Below, piece by piece: positions 1 through 10,937 of a stretch of 64,000 bases of DNA; the stretch's first letter is position 1; every line of letters starts with the position of its first letter. This stretch comes from Linyphia triangularis (Eukaryota; Arthropoda; Arachnida; Araneae; Linyphiidae). The notes under the pieces are model-generated. The model was not told where the DNA came from. It searched no databases and saw only the letters and a list, made by a program, of their open reading frames with translations. A program made the position numbers and the translations under genes. The stretch covers positions 372,001 to 436,000 of the forward strand of contig CAXBTE010000061.1 of the NCBI GenBank assembly GCA_963978545.1, written 5' to 3'.

Positions 1-2660
1 CAAATCATATTTCTATTTTAAAACCAAAATCTGGAAGCATTTTGAGCCATTTTTTGGAAAAGTGATTTTTTCATAAAATTTCCTAAGGCTAACCCCTTTG
101 AAAAATTTCGAAAAATTTGAAAATTCAAAAAATTATTTTTTCAGTCACATTTGGACAGAATATGAATATAAAACATATTTCAGGTCCCCAAAAAAAATTT
201 GGTAGCATTTGAGCCACTATTTTCAAAGTTCAAAATTTCCCTTTGAAAATACATTGATTTTACAGTTTTTGAATTTTTACTCATAGTGTATTTTGAGCAC
301 AGTATTGTAACTTGGCCACATTTAAGGTCTTCTATAGGAGATTCTTAAAAACGAAAATCTTAACAACCACAAAATATTAAGGGGGTCAAAATTTGCAAAG
401 TTGTTTTTTTCAGTGGTACACATACATAATTTTTACACAGAGAGTTTTGGGAGCACAATGTTGTAACTTGGCAACATTGAAGTTCATTAATAGGAGATTC
501 TTAAAAACGAAAATCTTAACAACCACTAAATATTAAGGGGGTCGAAAGTTGATCCCAAAAAAGGACTGCATTTCAAACACTGAAAATTTCTGAATTTTAC
601 CTACATTTTGGGCTATAAACTGAATTAAGGGTCCTTTTTTGGGCAGATTTGAAATAAAGTGACTGCAAATCATATTTCTATTTTAAAACCAAAATCTGGA
701 AGCATTTTGAGCCATTTTTTGGAAAAGTGATTTTTTCATAAAATTTCCTAAGGCTAACCCCTTTGAAAAATTTCGAAAACTTTGAAAATTCAAAAAATTA
801 TTTTTTCAGTCACATTTGGACAGAATATAAATATAAAACATATTTCAGGTCCCCAAAAAAAATTTGGTAGCATTTGAGCCACTATTTTCAAAGTTCAAAA
901 TTTCCCTTTGAAAATACATTGATTTTACAGTTTTTGAATTTTTACTCATAGTGTATTTGGAGCACAGTATTGTAACTTGGCCACATTTAAGGTCTTCTAT
1001 AGGAGATTCTTAAAAACGAAAATCTTAACAACCACAAAATATTAAGGGGGTAAAAATTTGCAAAGTTGTTTTTTTCAGTGGTACACATACATAATTTTTA
1101 CACAGAGAGTTTTGGGAGCACAATGTTGTAACTTGGCAACATTGAAGTTCATTAATAGGAGATTCTTAAAAACGAAAATCTTAACAACCACTAAATATTA
1201 AGGGGGTCGAAAGTTGATCCCAAAAAAGGACTGCATTTCAAACACTGAAAATTTCTGAATTTTACCTACATTTTGGGCTATAAACTGAATTAAGGGTCCT
1301 TTATTGGGCAGATTTGAAATAAAGTGACTGCAAATCATTTTTCTATTTTAAAACCAAAATCTGGAAGCATTTTGAGCCATTTTTTGGAAAAGTGATTTTT
1401 TCATAAAATTTCCTAAGGCTAACCCCTTTGAAAAATTTCGAAAAATTTGAAAATTCAAAAAATTATTTTTTCAGTCACATTTGGACAGAATATGAATATA
1501 AAACATATTTCAGGTCCCCAAAAAAAATTTGGTAGCATTTGAGCCACTATTTTCAAAGTTCAAAATTTCCCTTTGAAAATACATTGATTTTACAGTTTTT
1601 GAATTTTTACTCATAGTGTATTTTGAGCACAGTATTGTAACTTGGCCACATTTAAGGTCTTCTATAGGAGATTCTTAAAAACGAAAATCTTAACAACCAC
1701 AAAATATTAAGGGGGTCAAAATTTGCAAAGTTGTTTTTTTCAGTGGTACACATACATAATTTTTACACAGAGAGTTTTGGGAGCACAATGTTGTAACTTG
1801 GCAACATTGAAGTTCATTAATAGGAGATTCTTAAAAACGAAAATCTTAACAACCACTAAATATTAAGGGGGTCGAAAGTTGATCCCAAAAAAGGACTGCA
1901 TTTCAAACACTGAAAATTTCTGAATTTTACCTACATTTTGGGCTATAAACTGAATTAAGGGTCCTTTTTTGGGCAGATTTGAAATAAAGTGACTGCAAAT
2001 CATATTTCTATTTTAAAACCAAAATCTGGAAGCATTTTGAGCCATTTTTTGGAAAAGTGATTTTTTCATAAAATTTCCTAAGGTTAACCCCTTTGAAAAA
2101 TTTCGAAAACTTTGAAAATTCAAAAAATTATTTTTTCAGTCACATTTGGACAGAATATAAATATAAAACATATTTCAGGTCCCCAAAAAAAATTTGGTAG
2201 CATTTGAGCCACTATTTTCAAAGTTCAAAATTTCCCTTTGAAAATACATTGATTTTACAGTTTTTGAATTTTTACTCATAGTGTATTTGGAGCACAGTAT
2301 TGTAACTTGGCCACATTTAAGGTCTTCTATAGGAGATTCTTAAAAACGAAAATCTTAACAACCACAAAATATTAAGGGGGTCAAAATTTGCAAAGTTGTT
2401 TTTTTCAGTGGTACACATACATAATTTTTACACAGAGAGTTTTGGGAGCACAATGTTGTAACTTGTCAACATTGAAGTTCATTAATAGGAGATTCTTAAA
2501 AACGAAAATCTTAACAACCACTAAATATTAAGGGGGTCGAAAGTTGATCCCAAAAAAGGACTGCATTTCAAACACTGAAAATTTCTGAATTTTACCTACA
2601 TTTTGGGCTATAAACTGAATTAAGGGTCCTTTATTGGGCAGATTTGAAATAAAGTGACTG
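1..2660. repeat. Two-unit (1330-bp) higher-order repeat, two copies
   Basis: Units 1 and 3 share one set of variants: gaatatgaat, attttgagcac, cgaaaaattt, and cctttttt near the end. Units 2 and 4 share another: gaatataaat, atttggagcac, cgaaaacttt, and cctttatt. The alternating pattern makes a dimeric higher-order repeat covering 1-1330 and 1331-2660. Unit 3 has a private cattttt near its start, unit 2 has gggggtaaaa, and unit 4 has aggttaac, so the copies are not identical. From 2661 on, the units become mixed types and the dimer pattern ends. Confidence 0.85.
261..572. repeat. Internal 156-bp direct duplication inside the 665-bp unit (representative copy)
   Basis: Positions 261-416 and 417-572 of the first unit align at a constant offset of 156 bp. 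Shared landmarks are gagcaca (295 and 451), ttgtaacttgg, then taggagattcttaaaaacg, atcttaacaaccac, and atattaagggggtc. The first third is much more diverged than the middle, which is nearly identical between copies. Every 665-bp unit in the window carries the pair, so the duplication predates amplification of the array. Confidence 0.9.
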
Positions 2661-5600
2661 CAAATCATATTTCTATTTTAAAACCAAAATCTGGAAGCAT
2701 TTTGAGCCATTTTTTGGAAAAGTGATTTTTTCATAAAATTTCCTAAGGCTAACCCCTTTGAAAAATTTCGAAAAATTTGAAAATTCAAAAAATTATTTTT
2801 TCAGTCACATTTGGACAGAATATGAATATAAAACATATTTCAGGTCCCCAAAAAAAATTTGGTAGCATTTGAGCCACTATTTTCAAAGTTCAAAATTTCC
2901 CTTTGAAAATACATTGATTTTACAGTTTTTGAATTTTTACTCATAGTGTATTTTGAGCACAGTATTGTAACTTGGCCACATTTAAGGTCTTCTATAGGAG
3001 ATTCTTAAAAACGAAAATCTTAACAACCACAAAATATTAAGGGGGTCAAAATTTGCAAAGTTGTTTTTTTCAGTGGTACACATACATAATTTTTACACAG
3101 AGAGTTTTGGGAGCACAATGTTGTAACTTGGCAACATTGAAGTTCATTAATAGGAGATTCTTTAAAACGAAAATCTTAACAACCACTAAATATTAAGGGG
3201 GTCGAAAGTTGATCCCAAAAAAGGACTGCATTTCAAACACTGAAAATTTCTGAATTTTACCTACATTTTGGGCTATAAACTGAATTAAGGGTCCTTTATT
3301 GGGCAGATTTGAAATAAAGTGACTGCAAATCATATTTCTATTTTAAAACCAAAATCTGGAAGCATTTTGAGCCATTTTTTGGAAAAGTGATTTTTTCATA
3401 AAATTTCCTAAGGCTAACCCCTTTGAAAAATTTCGAAAAATTTGAAAATTCAAAAAATTATTTTTTCAGTCACATTTGGACAGAATATGAATATAAAACA
3501 TATTTCAGGTCCCCAAAAAAAATTTGGTAGCATTTGAGCCACTATTTTCAAAGTTCAAAATTTCCCTTTGAAAATACATTGATTTTACAGTTTTTGAATT
3601 TTTACTCATAGTGTATTTGGAGCACAGTATTGTAACTTGGCCACATTTAAGGTCTTCTATAGGAGATTCTTAAAAACGAAAATCTTAACAACCACAAAAT
3701 ATTAAGGGGGTCAAAATTTGCAAAGTTGTTTTTTTCAGTGGTACACATACATAATTTTTACACAGAGAGTTTTGGGAGCACAATGTTGTAACTTGGCAAC
3801 ATTGAAGTTCATTAATAGGAGATTCTTAAAAACGAAAATCTTAACAACCACTAAATATTAAGGGGGTCGAAAGTTGATCCCAAAAAAGGACTGCATTTCA
3901 AACACTGAAAATTTCTGAATTTTACCTACATTTTGGGCTATAAACTGAATTAAGGGTCCTTTATTGGGCAGATTTGAAATAAAGTGACTGCAAATCATAT
4001 TTCTATTTTAAAACCAAAATCTGGAAGCATTTTGAGCCATTTTTTGGAAAAGTGATTTTTTCATAAAATTTCCTAAGGCTAACCCCTTTGAAAAATTTCG
4101 AAAAATTTGAAAATTCAAAAAATTATTTTTTCAGTCACATTTGGACAGAATATGAATATAAAACATATTTCAGGTCCCCAAAAAAAATTTGGTAGCATTT
4201 GAGCCACTATTTTCAAAGTTCAAAATTTCCCTTTGAAAATACATTGATTTTACAGTTTTTGAATTTTTACTCATAGTGTATTTGGAGCACAGTATTGTAA
4301 CTTGGCCACATTTAAGGTCTTCTATAGGAGATTCTTAAAAACGAAAATCTTAACAACCACAAAATATTAAGGGGGTCAAAATTTGCAAAGTTGTTTTTTT
4401 CAGTGGTACACATACATAATTTTTACACAGAGAGTTTTGGGAGCACAATGTTGTAACTTGGCAACATTGAAGTTCATTAATAGGAGATTCTTAAAAACGA
4501 AAATCTTAACAACCACTAAATATTAAGGGGGTCGAAAGTTGATCCCAAAAAAGGACTGCATTTCAAACACTGAAAATTTCTGAATTTTACCTACATTTTG
4601 GGCTATAAACTGAATTAAGGGTCCTTTATTGGGCAGATTTGAAATAAAGTGACTGCAAATCATATTTCTATTTTAAAACCAAAATCTGGAAGCATTTTGA
4701 GCCATTTTTTGGAAAAGTGATTTTTTCATAAAATTTCCTAAGGCTAACCCCTTTGAAAAATTTCGAAAAATTTGAAAATTCAAAAAATTATTTTTTCAGT
4801 CACATTTGGACAGAATATGAATATAAAACATATTTCAGGTCCCCAAAAAAAATTTGGTAGCATTTGAGCCACTATTTTCAAAGTTCAAAATTTCCCTTTG
4901 AAAATACATTGATTTTACAGTTTTTGAATTTTTACTCATAGTGTATTTGGAGCACAGTATTGTAACTTGTCCACATTTAAGGTCTTCTATAGGAGATTCT
5001 TAAAAACGAAAATCTTAACAACCACAAAATATTAAGGGGGTCAAAATTTGCAAAGTTGTTTTTTTCAGTGGTACACATACATAATTTTTACACAGAGAGT
5101 TTTGGGAGCACAATGTTGTAACTTGGCAACATTGAAGTTCATTAATAGGAGATTCTTAAAAACGAAAATCTTAACAACCACTAAATATTAAGGGGGTCGA
5201 AAGTTGATCCCAAAAAAGGACTGCATTTCAAACACTGAAAATTTCTGAATTTTACCTACATTTTGGGCTATAAACTGAATTAAGGGTCCTTTATTGGGCA
5301 GATTTGAAATAAAGTGACTGCAAATCATATTTCTATTTTAAAACCAAAATCTGGAAGCATTTTGAGCCATTTTTTAGAAAAGTGATTTTTTCATAAAATT
5401 TCCTAAGGCTAACCCCTTTGAAAAATTTCGAAAAATTTGAAAATTCAAAAAATTATTTTTTCAGTCACATTTGGACAGAATATGAATATAAAACATATTT
5501 CAGGTCCCCAAAAAAAATTTGGTAGCATTTGAGCCACTATTTTCAAAGTTCAAAATTTCCCTTTGAAAATACATTGATTTTACAGTTTTTGAATTTTTAC

Positions 5601-5985
5601 TCATAGTGTATTTGGAGCACAGTATTGTAACTTGGCCACATTTAAGGTCTTCTATAGGAGATTCTTAAAAACGAAAATCTTAACAACCACAAAATATTAA
5701 GGGGGTCAAAATTTGCAAAGTTGTTTTTTTCAGTGGTACACATACATAATTTTTACACAGAGAGTTTTGGGAGCACAATGTTGTAACTTGGCAACATTGA
5801 AGTTCATTAATAGGAGATTCTTAAAAACGAAAATCTTAACAACCACTAAATATTAAGGGGGTCGAAAGTTGATCCCAAAAAAGGACTGCATTTCAAACAC
5901 TGAAAATTTCTGAATTTTACCTACATTTTGGGCTATAAACTGAATTAAGGGTCCTTTATTGGGCAGATTTGAAATAAAGTGACTG

Positions 5986-6640
5986 CAAATCATATTTCTA
6001 TTTTAAAACCAAAATCTGGAAGCATTTTGAGCAGTTTTTTGGAAAAGTGATTTTTTCATAAAATTTCCTAAGGCTAACCCCTTTGAAAAATTTGAAAATT
6101 CAAAAAATTATTTTTTCAGTCACATTTGGACAGAATATGAATATAAAACATATTTCAGGTCCCCAAAAAAAATTTGGTAGCATTTGAGCCACTATTTTCA
6201 AAGTTCAAAATTTCCCTTTGAAAATACATTGATTTTACAGTTTTTGAATTTTTACTCATAGTGTATTTTGAACACAGTATTGTAACTTGGCCACATTTAA
6301 GGTCTTCTATAGGAGATTCTTAAAAACGAAAATCTTAACAACCACAAAATATTAAGGGGGTCAAAATTTGCAAAGTTGTTTTTTTCAGTGGTACACATAC
6401 ATAATTTTTACACAGAGAGTTTTGGGAGCACAATGTTGTAACTTGGCCACATTGAAGTTCATTAATAGGAGATTCTTAAAAACGAAAATCTTAACAACCA
6501 CTAAATATTAAGGGGGTCGAAAGTTGATCCCAAAAAAGGACTGCATTTCAAACACTGAAAATTTCTGAATTTTACCTACATTTTGGGCTATAAACTGAAT
6601 TAAGGGTCCTTTTTTGGGCAGATTTGAAATAAAGTGACTG
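5986..6640. repeat. 655-bp length variant of the 665-bp unit
   Basis: This last complete unit of array I lacks 10 bp within the minirepeat, near 6090: the cgaaaaattt half of two adjacent near-identical 10-mers (tgaaaaattt, cgaaaaattt) is gone. It also carries gagcagtttt instead of gagccatttt, and ggccacattg in the second 156-bp copy. The ggccacattg variant is shared with the unit at 15410, which likewise sits just left of an island, suggesting common descent of the two island-flanking units. Confidence 0.9.
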
Positions 6641-7029
6641 TAAATCATATTTCTATTTTAAAACCAAAATCTGGAAGCATTTTGAGCCATTTTTTGGAAA
6701 AGTGATTTTTTCATAAAATTTCCTAAGGCTAACCCCTTTGAAAAATTTCGAAAAATTTGAAAATTCAAAAAATTAATTTTTGGAAAAGTGATTTTTTCAT
6801 AAAATTTCCCAAGGCTAACCCCTTTCAAAAATTTCGAAAAATTTGAAAATTCAAAAAATTATTTTTTGGAAAAGTGATTTTTTCATAAAATTTCCTAAGG
6901 CTAACCCCTTTGAAAAATTTGAAAATTCAAAAAATTATTTTTTGGAAAAGTGATTTTTTCATAAAATTTCCTAAGACTAACCCCTTTGAAAAATTTCGAA
7001 AAATTTGAAAATTCAAAAAATTATTTTTT
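6641..7029. repeat. Truncated 665-bp unit expanding into an 86/76-bp minirepeat cluster (A-left, 4 copies)
   Basis: The 55-bp lead of a 665-bp unit (with the variant gtgactgtaaatc at the boundary) is followed by four tandem minirepeats. Their ggaaaag anchors lie at 6696, 6782, 6868 and 6944, giving spacings of 86, 86 and 76 bp. The 76-bp form lacks the 10-bp tttcgaaaaa. Each copy reads ggaaaagtgattttttcat, then a cctaagg/cctaaga ctaacccc core, then the A/T-rich tail ending in caaaaaatt. Noncoding. Confidence 0.93.
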
Positions 7030-7074
7030 CAGTCAAATTTCGACAGAATATGAATATAAAACATATTTCAGGTC
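7030..7074. repeat. 665-unit fragment and junction into the 175-bp array (island A)
   Basis: This is the part of the 665-bp unit just after the minirepeat (cagtca...acatatttcaggtc). It then switches abruptly at about 7074 to ttcaactaaaatttcccagc, which belongs to the 175-bp family. It differs from typical units by cagtcaaatttcgac in place of cagtcacatttggac. The same junction, with the same private changes, recurs at 10893-10937 and 16713-16757. Confidence 0.88.
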
Positions 7075-9596
7075 TTCAACTAAAATTTCCCAGCTAGTTT
7101 CAAAATTTCGTACAAAATCGTCTCCATTTCTGTGCAAACGCGTTATTTTGGATTTTTTTTAATTTTAACGACAGTTTGGGCTATAAAGCGATTAAAGGGA
7201 CCTTTCTTGGATAGTTTTGATAAAAAGTAACTCTTGAGCATTCTCCTATGTTAACAGCTAAATTTGACACATTTCGGACATTTCCCAGCTAAATTCCAAA
7301 ATTTCGTTCAAAACCGTCTCTATTTCTGTGCTAACGCGTTATTTTGGATTTTACTGAATTTTCCCGACAGATTGGGCTATAAATCGATTTAAGGGTCTTT
7401 TCTTGAACAGTTTTGATAAAAAGTAACTATTGAGCATTTTCAAAGCATTTCGGACATTTCCCAGCTAGTTTTAAAAATATCGTTCAAAATCGTCTCTATT
7501 TCTGTGTTAATGCGTTATTTTGGATTTTTCTGAATTTTACCGACAGTTTAGGCTATAAATCGATTTAAGGGTCCTTTCTTGAACAGTTTTGATAAAAAGT
7601 AACTTTTAAGCATACTCTTAGGTCACAGCTAAAATTTTAAAGCATTTCGGACAATTCCCAGCTAGTTTCAGAAATTGCGTTCAAAACCGTCTCTATTTCT
7701 GTGTTAACGCGTTATTTTGGATTTTTCAGAATTCTACCAACAGTTTGGGCTATAAAGCGATTAAAGGGTTCTTTCTTGACAGTTTTGATAAAAAGTTACT
7801 TTTGAGCATTTTCAAAGCATTTCGGACAATTCCCAGCTAGTTTTAAAAATTGCTTTCAAAATCGTCTCTATTTCTGTGTTAACGCGTTATTTTGGATTTT
7901 TCTGAATTTTACCGACAGTTTGGGCTATAAAGCGATTTAAGGGTCCTTTCTTGACAGTTTTGATAAAAAGTAACTCTTGAGCATTTTCAAAGCATTTCGG
8001 ACAATTCCCAGCTAGTTTTAAAAATATCGTTCAAAATCGTCTCTATTTCTGTGTTAACGCGTTATTTTGGATTTTTCTGAATTTTACCGACAGTTTGGGC
8101 TATAAAGCGATTTAAGGGTTCTTTCTTGACAGTTTTGATAAAAAGTAACTCTTGAGCATTTTCAAAGCATTTCGGACAATTCCCAGCTAGTTTGAAAAAT
8201 ATCGTTCAAAATCGTCTCTATTTCTGTGTTAACGCGTTATTTTGGATTTTTCTGAATTTTACCGACAGTTTAGGCTATAAATCGATTTAAGGGTCCTTTC
8301 TTGAACAGTTTTGATAAAAAGTAACTTTTAAGCATACTCTTAGGTCACAGCTAAAATTTTAAAGCATTTCGGACAATTCCCAGCTAGTTTCAGAAATTGC
8401 GTTCAAAACCGTCTCTATTTCTGTGTTAACGCGTTATTTTGGATTTTTCGGAATTCTACCAACAGTTTGGGCTATAAAGCGATTAAAGGGTCCTTTCTTG
8501 ACAGTTTTGATAAAAAGTTACTTTTGAGCATTTTCAAAGCATTTCGGACAATTCCCAGCTAGTTTTAAAAATTGCTTTCAAAATCGTCTCTATTTCTGTG
8601 TTAACGCGTTATTTTGGATTTTTCTGAATTTTACCGACAGTTTGGGCTATAAAGCTATTTAAGGGTCCTTTCTTGACAGTTTTGATAAAAAGTAACTCTT
8701 GAGCATTTTCAAAGCATTTCGGACAATTCCCAGCTAGTTTTAAAAATATCGTTCAAAATCGTCTCTATTTCTGTGTTAACGCGTTATTTTGGATTTTTCT
8801 GAATTTTACCGACAGTTTGGGCTATAAAGCGATTTAAGGGTCCTTTCTTGACAGTTTTGATAAAAAGTAACTCTTGAGCATTTTCAAAGCATTTCGGACA
8901 ATTCCCAGCTAGTTTGAAAAATATCGTTCAAAATCGTCTCTATTTCTGTGTTAACGCGTTATTTTGGATTTTTCGGAATTCTACCAACAGTTTGGGCTAT
9001 AAAGCGATTAAAGGGTCCTTTCTTGACAGTTTTGATAAAAAGTTACTTTTGAGCATTTTCAAAGCATTTCGGACAATTCCCAGCTAGTTTTAAAAATTGC
9101 TTTCAAAATCGTCTCTATTTCTGTGTTAACGCGTTATTTTGGATTTTTCTGAATTTTACCGACAGTTTAGGCTATACAGCGATTTAAGGGTCCTTTCTTG
9201 ACAGTTTTTATAAAAAGTTACTTTTGATCATTTTCAAAGCATTTCGGACAATTCCCAGCTAGTTTTAAAAATTGCTTTCAAAATCGTCTCTATTTCTGTG
9301 TTAACGCGTTATTTTGGATTTTTCTGAATTTTACCGATAATTTGGGATATAAATCGATATAAGGGTCCTTTCTTGAACAGTTTTGATAAAAAGTAACTTT
9401 TGAGCATACTCTAAGGTCACAGCTAAAATTTTAAAGCATTTCGGACAATTCCCAACTAGTTTCAAAAATTATGTTCAAAAACGTCTCCATTTCTGTGTTA
9501 ACGCGTTATTTTGGATTTTTCTGAATTATACCGACAGCTTGGTTTATAAAGCGATTTGAGGGTCCTTTCTTGGGCATATTTAATAAAAAGTTACTG
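7075..9596. repeat. 175/197-bp satellite, array A (14 monomers)
   Basis: Fourteen head-to-tail monomers are marked by gcgttatt anchors at 7140, 7336, 7512, 7709, 7884, 8059, 8234, 8431, 8606, 8781, 8956, 9131, 9306 and 9503. Spacings are 175-176 bp or 196-197 bp. The longer form carries about 22 extra bp (around cttaggtcacagctaaaatt). A monomer contains tttcggacaattcccagct, cgtctctatttctgtg, the 10-bp palindrome taacgcgtta, gggctataaagcg, and gggtcctttcttga. A four-monomer block (197+175+175+175 = 722 bp) is repeated: 7512-8233 corresponds to the stretch from 8234. Monomers at 7140 and 7336 are the most diverged, as expected at an array edge. No coding potential. Confidence 0.95.
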
Positions 9597-10136
9597 TAAA
9601 CTATATTTCTATTTTAAAACCAAAATCTGGAAGCATTTTGAGAAATTTTTTGGAAAAGTAATTTTTTCATAAAATTTCCTAAGTCTAACCCCTTTGAAAA
9701 ATTTCGAAAAATTTGAAAATTCAAAAAATTATTTTTGGAAAAGTGATTTTTTCGTAAAATTTCCTAAGGCTAACCCCCTTGAAAAATTTGAAAATTCAAA
9801 AATTTTTTTTTTGGAAAAGTGATTTTTTCATAAAATTTCCTAAGACTAACCCCTTTGAAAAATTTGAAAATTGAAAAAATTATTTTTTGGAAAAGTGATT
9901 TTTTCATAAAATTTCCTAAGACTAACCCCTTTGAAAAATTTCGAAAAATTTGAAAATTCAAAAAATTATTTTTTGGAAAAGTGATTTTTTCATAAAATTT
10001 CCTAAGGCTAACCCCTTTGAAAAATTTGAAAATTCAAAAAATTATTTTTTGGAAAAGTGATTTTTTCATAAAATTTCCTAAGGCTAACCCCTTTGAAAAA
10101 TTTCGAAAAATTTGAAAATTCAAAAAATTATTTTTT
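9597..10136. repeat. 665-unit lead plus minirepeat cluster (A-right, 6 copies)
   Basis: A diverged 665-unit lead (taaactatatttct) is followed by six minirepeats anchored at 9652, 9737, 9813, 9889, 9975 and 10051, with spacings of 85, 76, 76, 86 and 76 bp. Island-specific variants include agcattttgagaaa, and an uninterrupted run of Ts before the third anchor. A 63-codon open stretch on the minus strand here is a by-product of the repeat: it recurs identically in the B and C clusters apart from one residue. Confidence 0.92.
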
Positions 10137-10665
10137 CAGTCACATTTGGACAGAATATAAATATAAAACATATTTCAGGTCCCCAAAAAAAATTTGGTAG
10201 CATTTGAGCCATTATTTTCAAAGTTCAAAATTTCCATTTGAAAATACATTTATTGTATTTTGGAGTTTTTGAATTTTTACTCGTAGTGTATTTGGAGCAC
10301 AGTATTGTAACTTGGCCACATTTAAGGTCTTCTATTGGAGATTCTTAAAAACGAAAATCTTAACAACCACAAAATATTAAGGGGGTCAAAATTTGCAAAG
10401 TTGTTTTTTTCAGTGGTACACATACATAATTTTTACACAGAGAGTTTTGGGAGCACAATGTTGTAACTTGGCAACATTGAAGTTCATTAATAGGAGATTC
10501 TTAAAAACGAAAATCTTAACAACCACTAAATATTAAGGGGGTCGAAAGTTGATCCCAAAAAAGGACTGCATTTCAAACACTGAAAATTTCTGAATTTTAC
10601 CTACATTTTGGGCTATAAACTGAATTAAGGGTCCTTTTTTGGGCAGATTTGAAATAAAGTGACTG
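10137..10665. repeat. Diverged 529-bp partial 665-bp unit (island A right edge)
   Basis: This covers 665-unit positions 142-665 with changes not seen in the standard arrays. In place of attgattttacag it reads catttattgtattttggag. It also has gagccattatttt, tccatttgaaa, actcgtagtg and tctattggag. The second 156-bp copy and the 3' end are standard. Essentially the same diverged unit occurs at 13551-14079 and 18649-19177, always directly after a right minirepeat cluster. Confidence 0.92.
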
Positions 10666-10892
10666 CAAATCATATTTCTATTTTAAAACCAAAATCTGGA
10701 AGCATTTTGAGCCATTTTTTGGAAAAGTGATTTTTTCATAAAATTTCCTAAGACTAACCCCTTTGAAAAATTTCGAAAAATTTGAAAATTCAAAAAATTA
10801 TTTTTTGGAAAAGTGATTTTTTCATAAAATTTCCTAAGACTAACCCCTTTGAAAAATTTCGAAAAATTTGAAAATTCAAAAAATTATTTTTT
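10666..10892. repeat. 665-unit lead plus minirepeat cluster (B-left, 2 copies)
   Basis: A standard 665-unit lead is followed by only two 86-bp minirepeats anchored at 10721 and 10807. This is the smallest of the six clusters; the equivalent C-left cluster has eight copies. Both copies carry cctaagactaac rather than cctaaggctaac. Confidence 0.9.
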
Positions 10893-10937
10893 CAGTCAAA
10901 TTTCGACAGAATATGAATATAAAACATATTTCAGGTC
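10893..10937. repeat. 665-unit fragment and junction into the 175-bp array (island B)
   Basis: This is the same fragment and breakpoint as at 7030-7074, offset 3863 bp, including cagtcaaatttcgac. The downstream edge monomer has ttctgagcaaacgcg where island A has ttctgtgcaaacgcg. A 60-codon plus-strand open frame across this junction is repeated identically at island C and has no sign of being a gene. Confidence 0.87.

Larger units (their letters stand above)
1..6640. repeat. 665-bp satellite, array I (10 complete units)
   Basis: Ten head-to-tail units start at 1, 666, 1331, 1996, 2661, 3326, 3991, 4656, 5321 and 5986, counting a unit from the caaatcat that follows gtgactg. Nine are exactly 665 bp and the last is 655 bp. 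Units differ by only a few substitutions each. Anatomy of a unit (unit coordinates): 1-55 lead; 56-141 one 86-bp minirepeat; 142-260 a segment ending before the internal pair, with an A8 run at about 201; 261-416 and 417-572 two diverged 156-bp copies; 590-665 a module shared with the 175-bp satellite. All six frames are closed by stops within each unit, so it is noncoding. The first unit begins at base 1, so the array probably extends leftward. Confidence 0.97.

Noticed and set aside
7075..9596. CENP-B box in the 175-bp monomer
   Set aside because: No match to the nttcgnnnnanncgggn pattern was found by eye; the ttcgga and taacgcgtta motifs do not fit it.
9770..9961. 63-codon minus-strand open frame, repeated at 13184-13375 and 18282-18473
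   Set aside because: It is the reading of AT-rich 86/76-bp minirepeats that by chance lack stops. The translation is itself repetitive (Phe/Lys-rich), and the three copies exist because the islands are duplicated. No domain or start context supports a gene.
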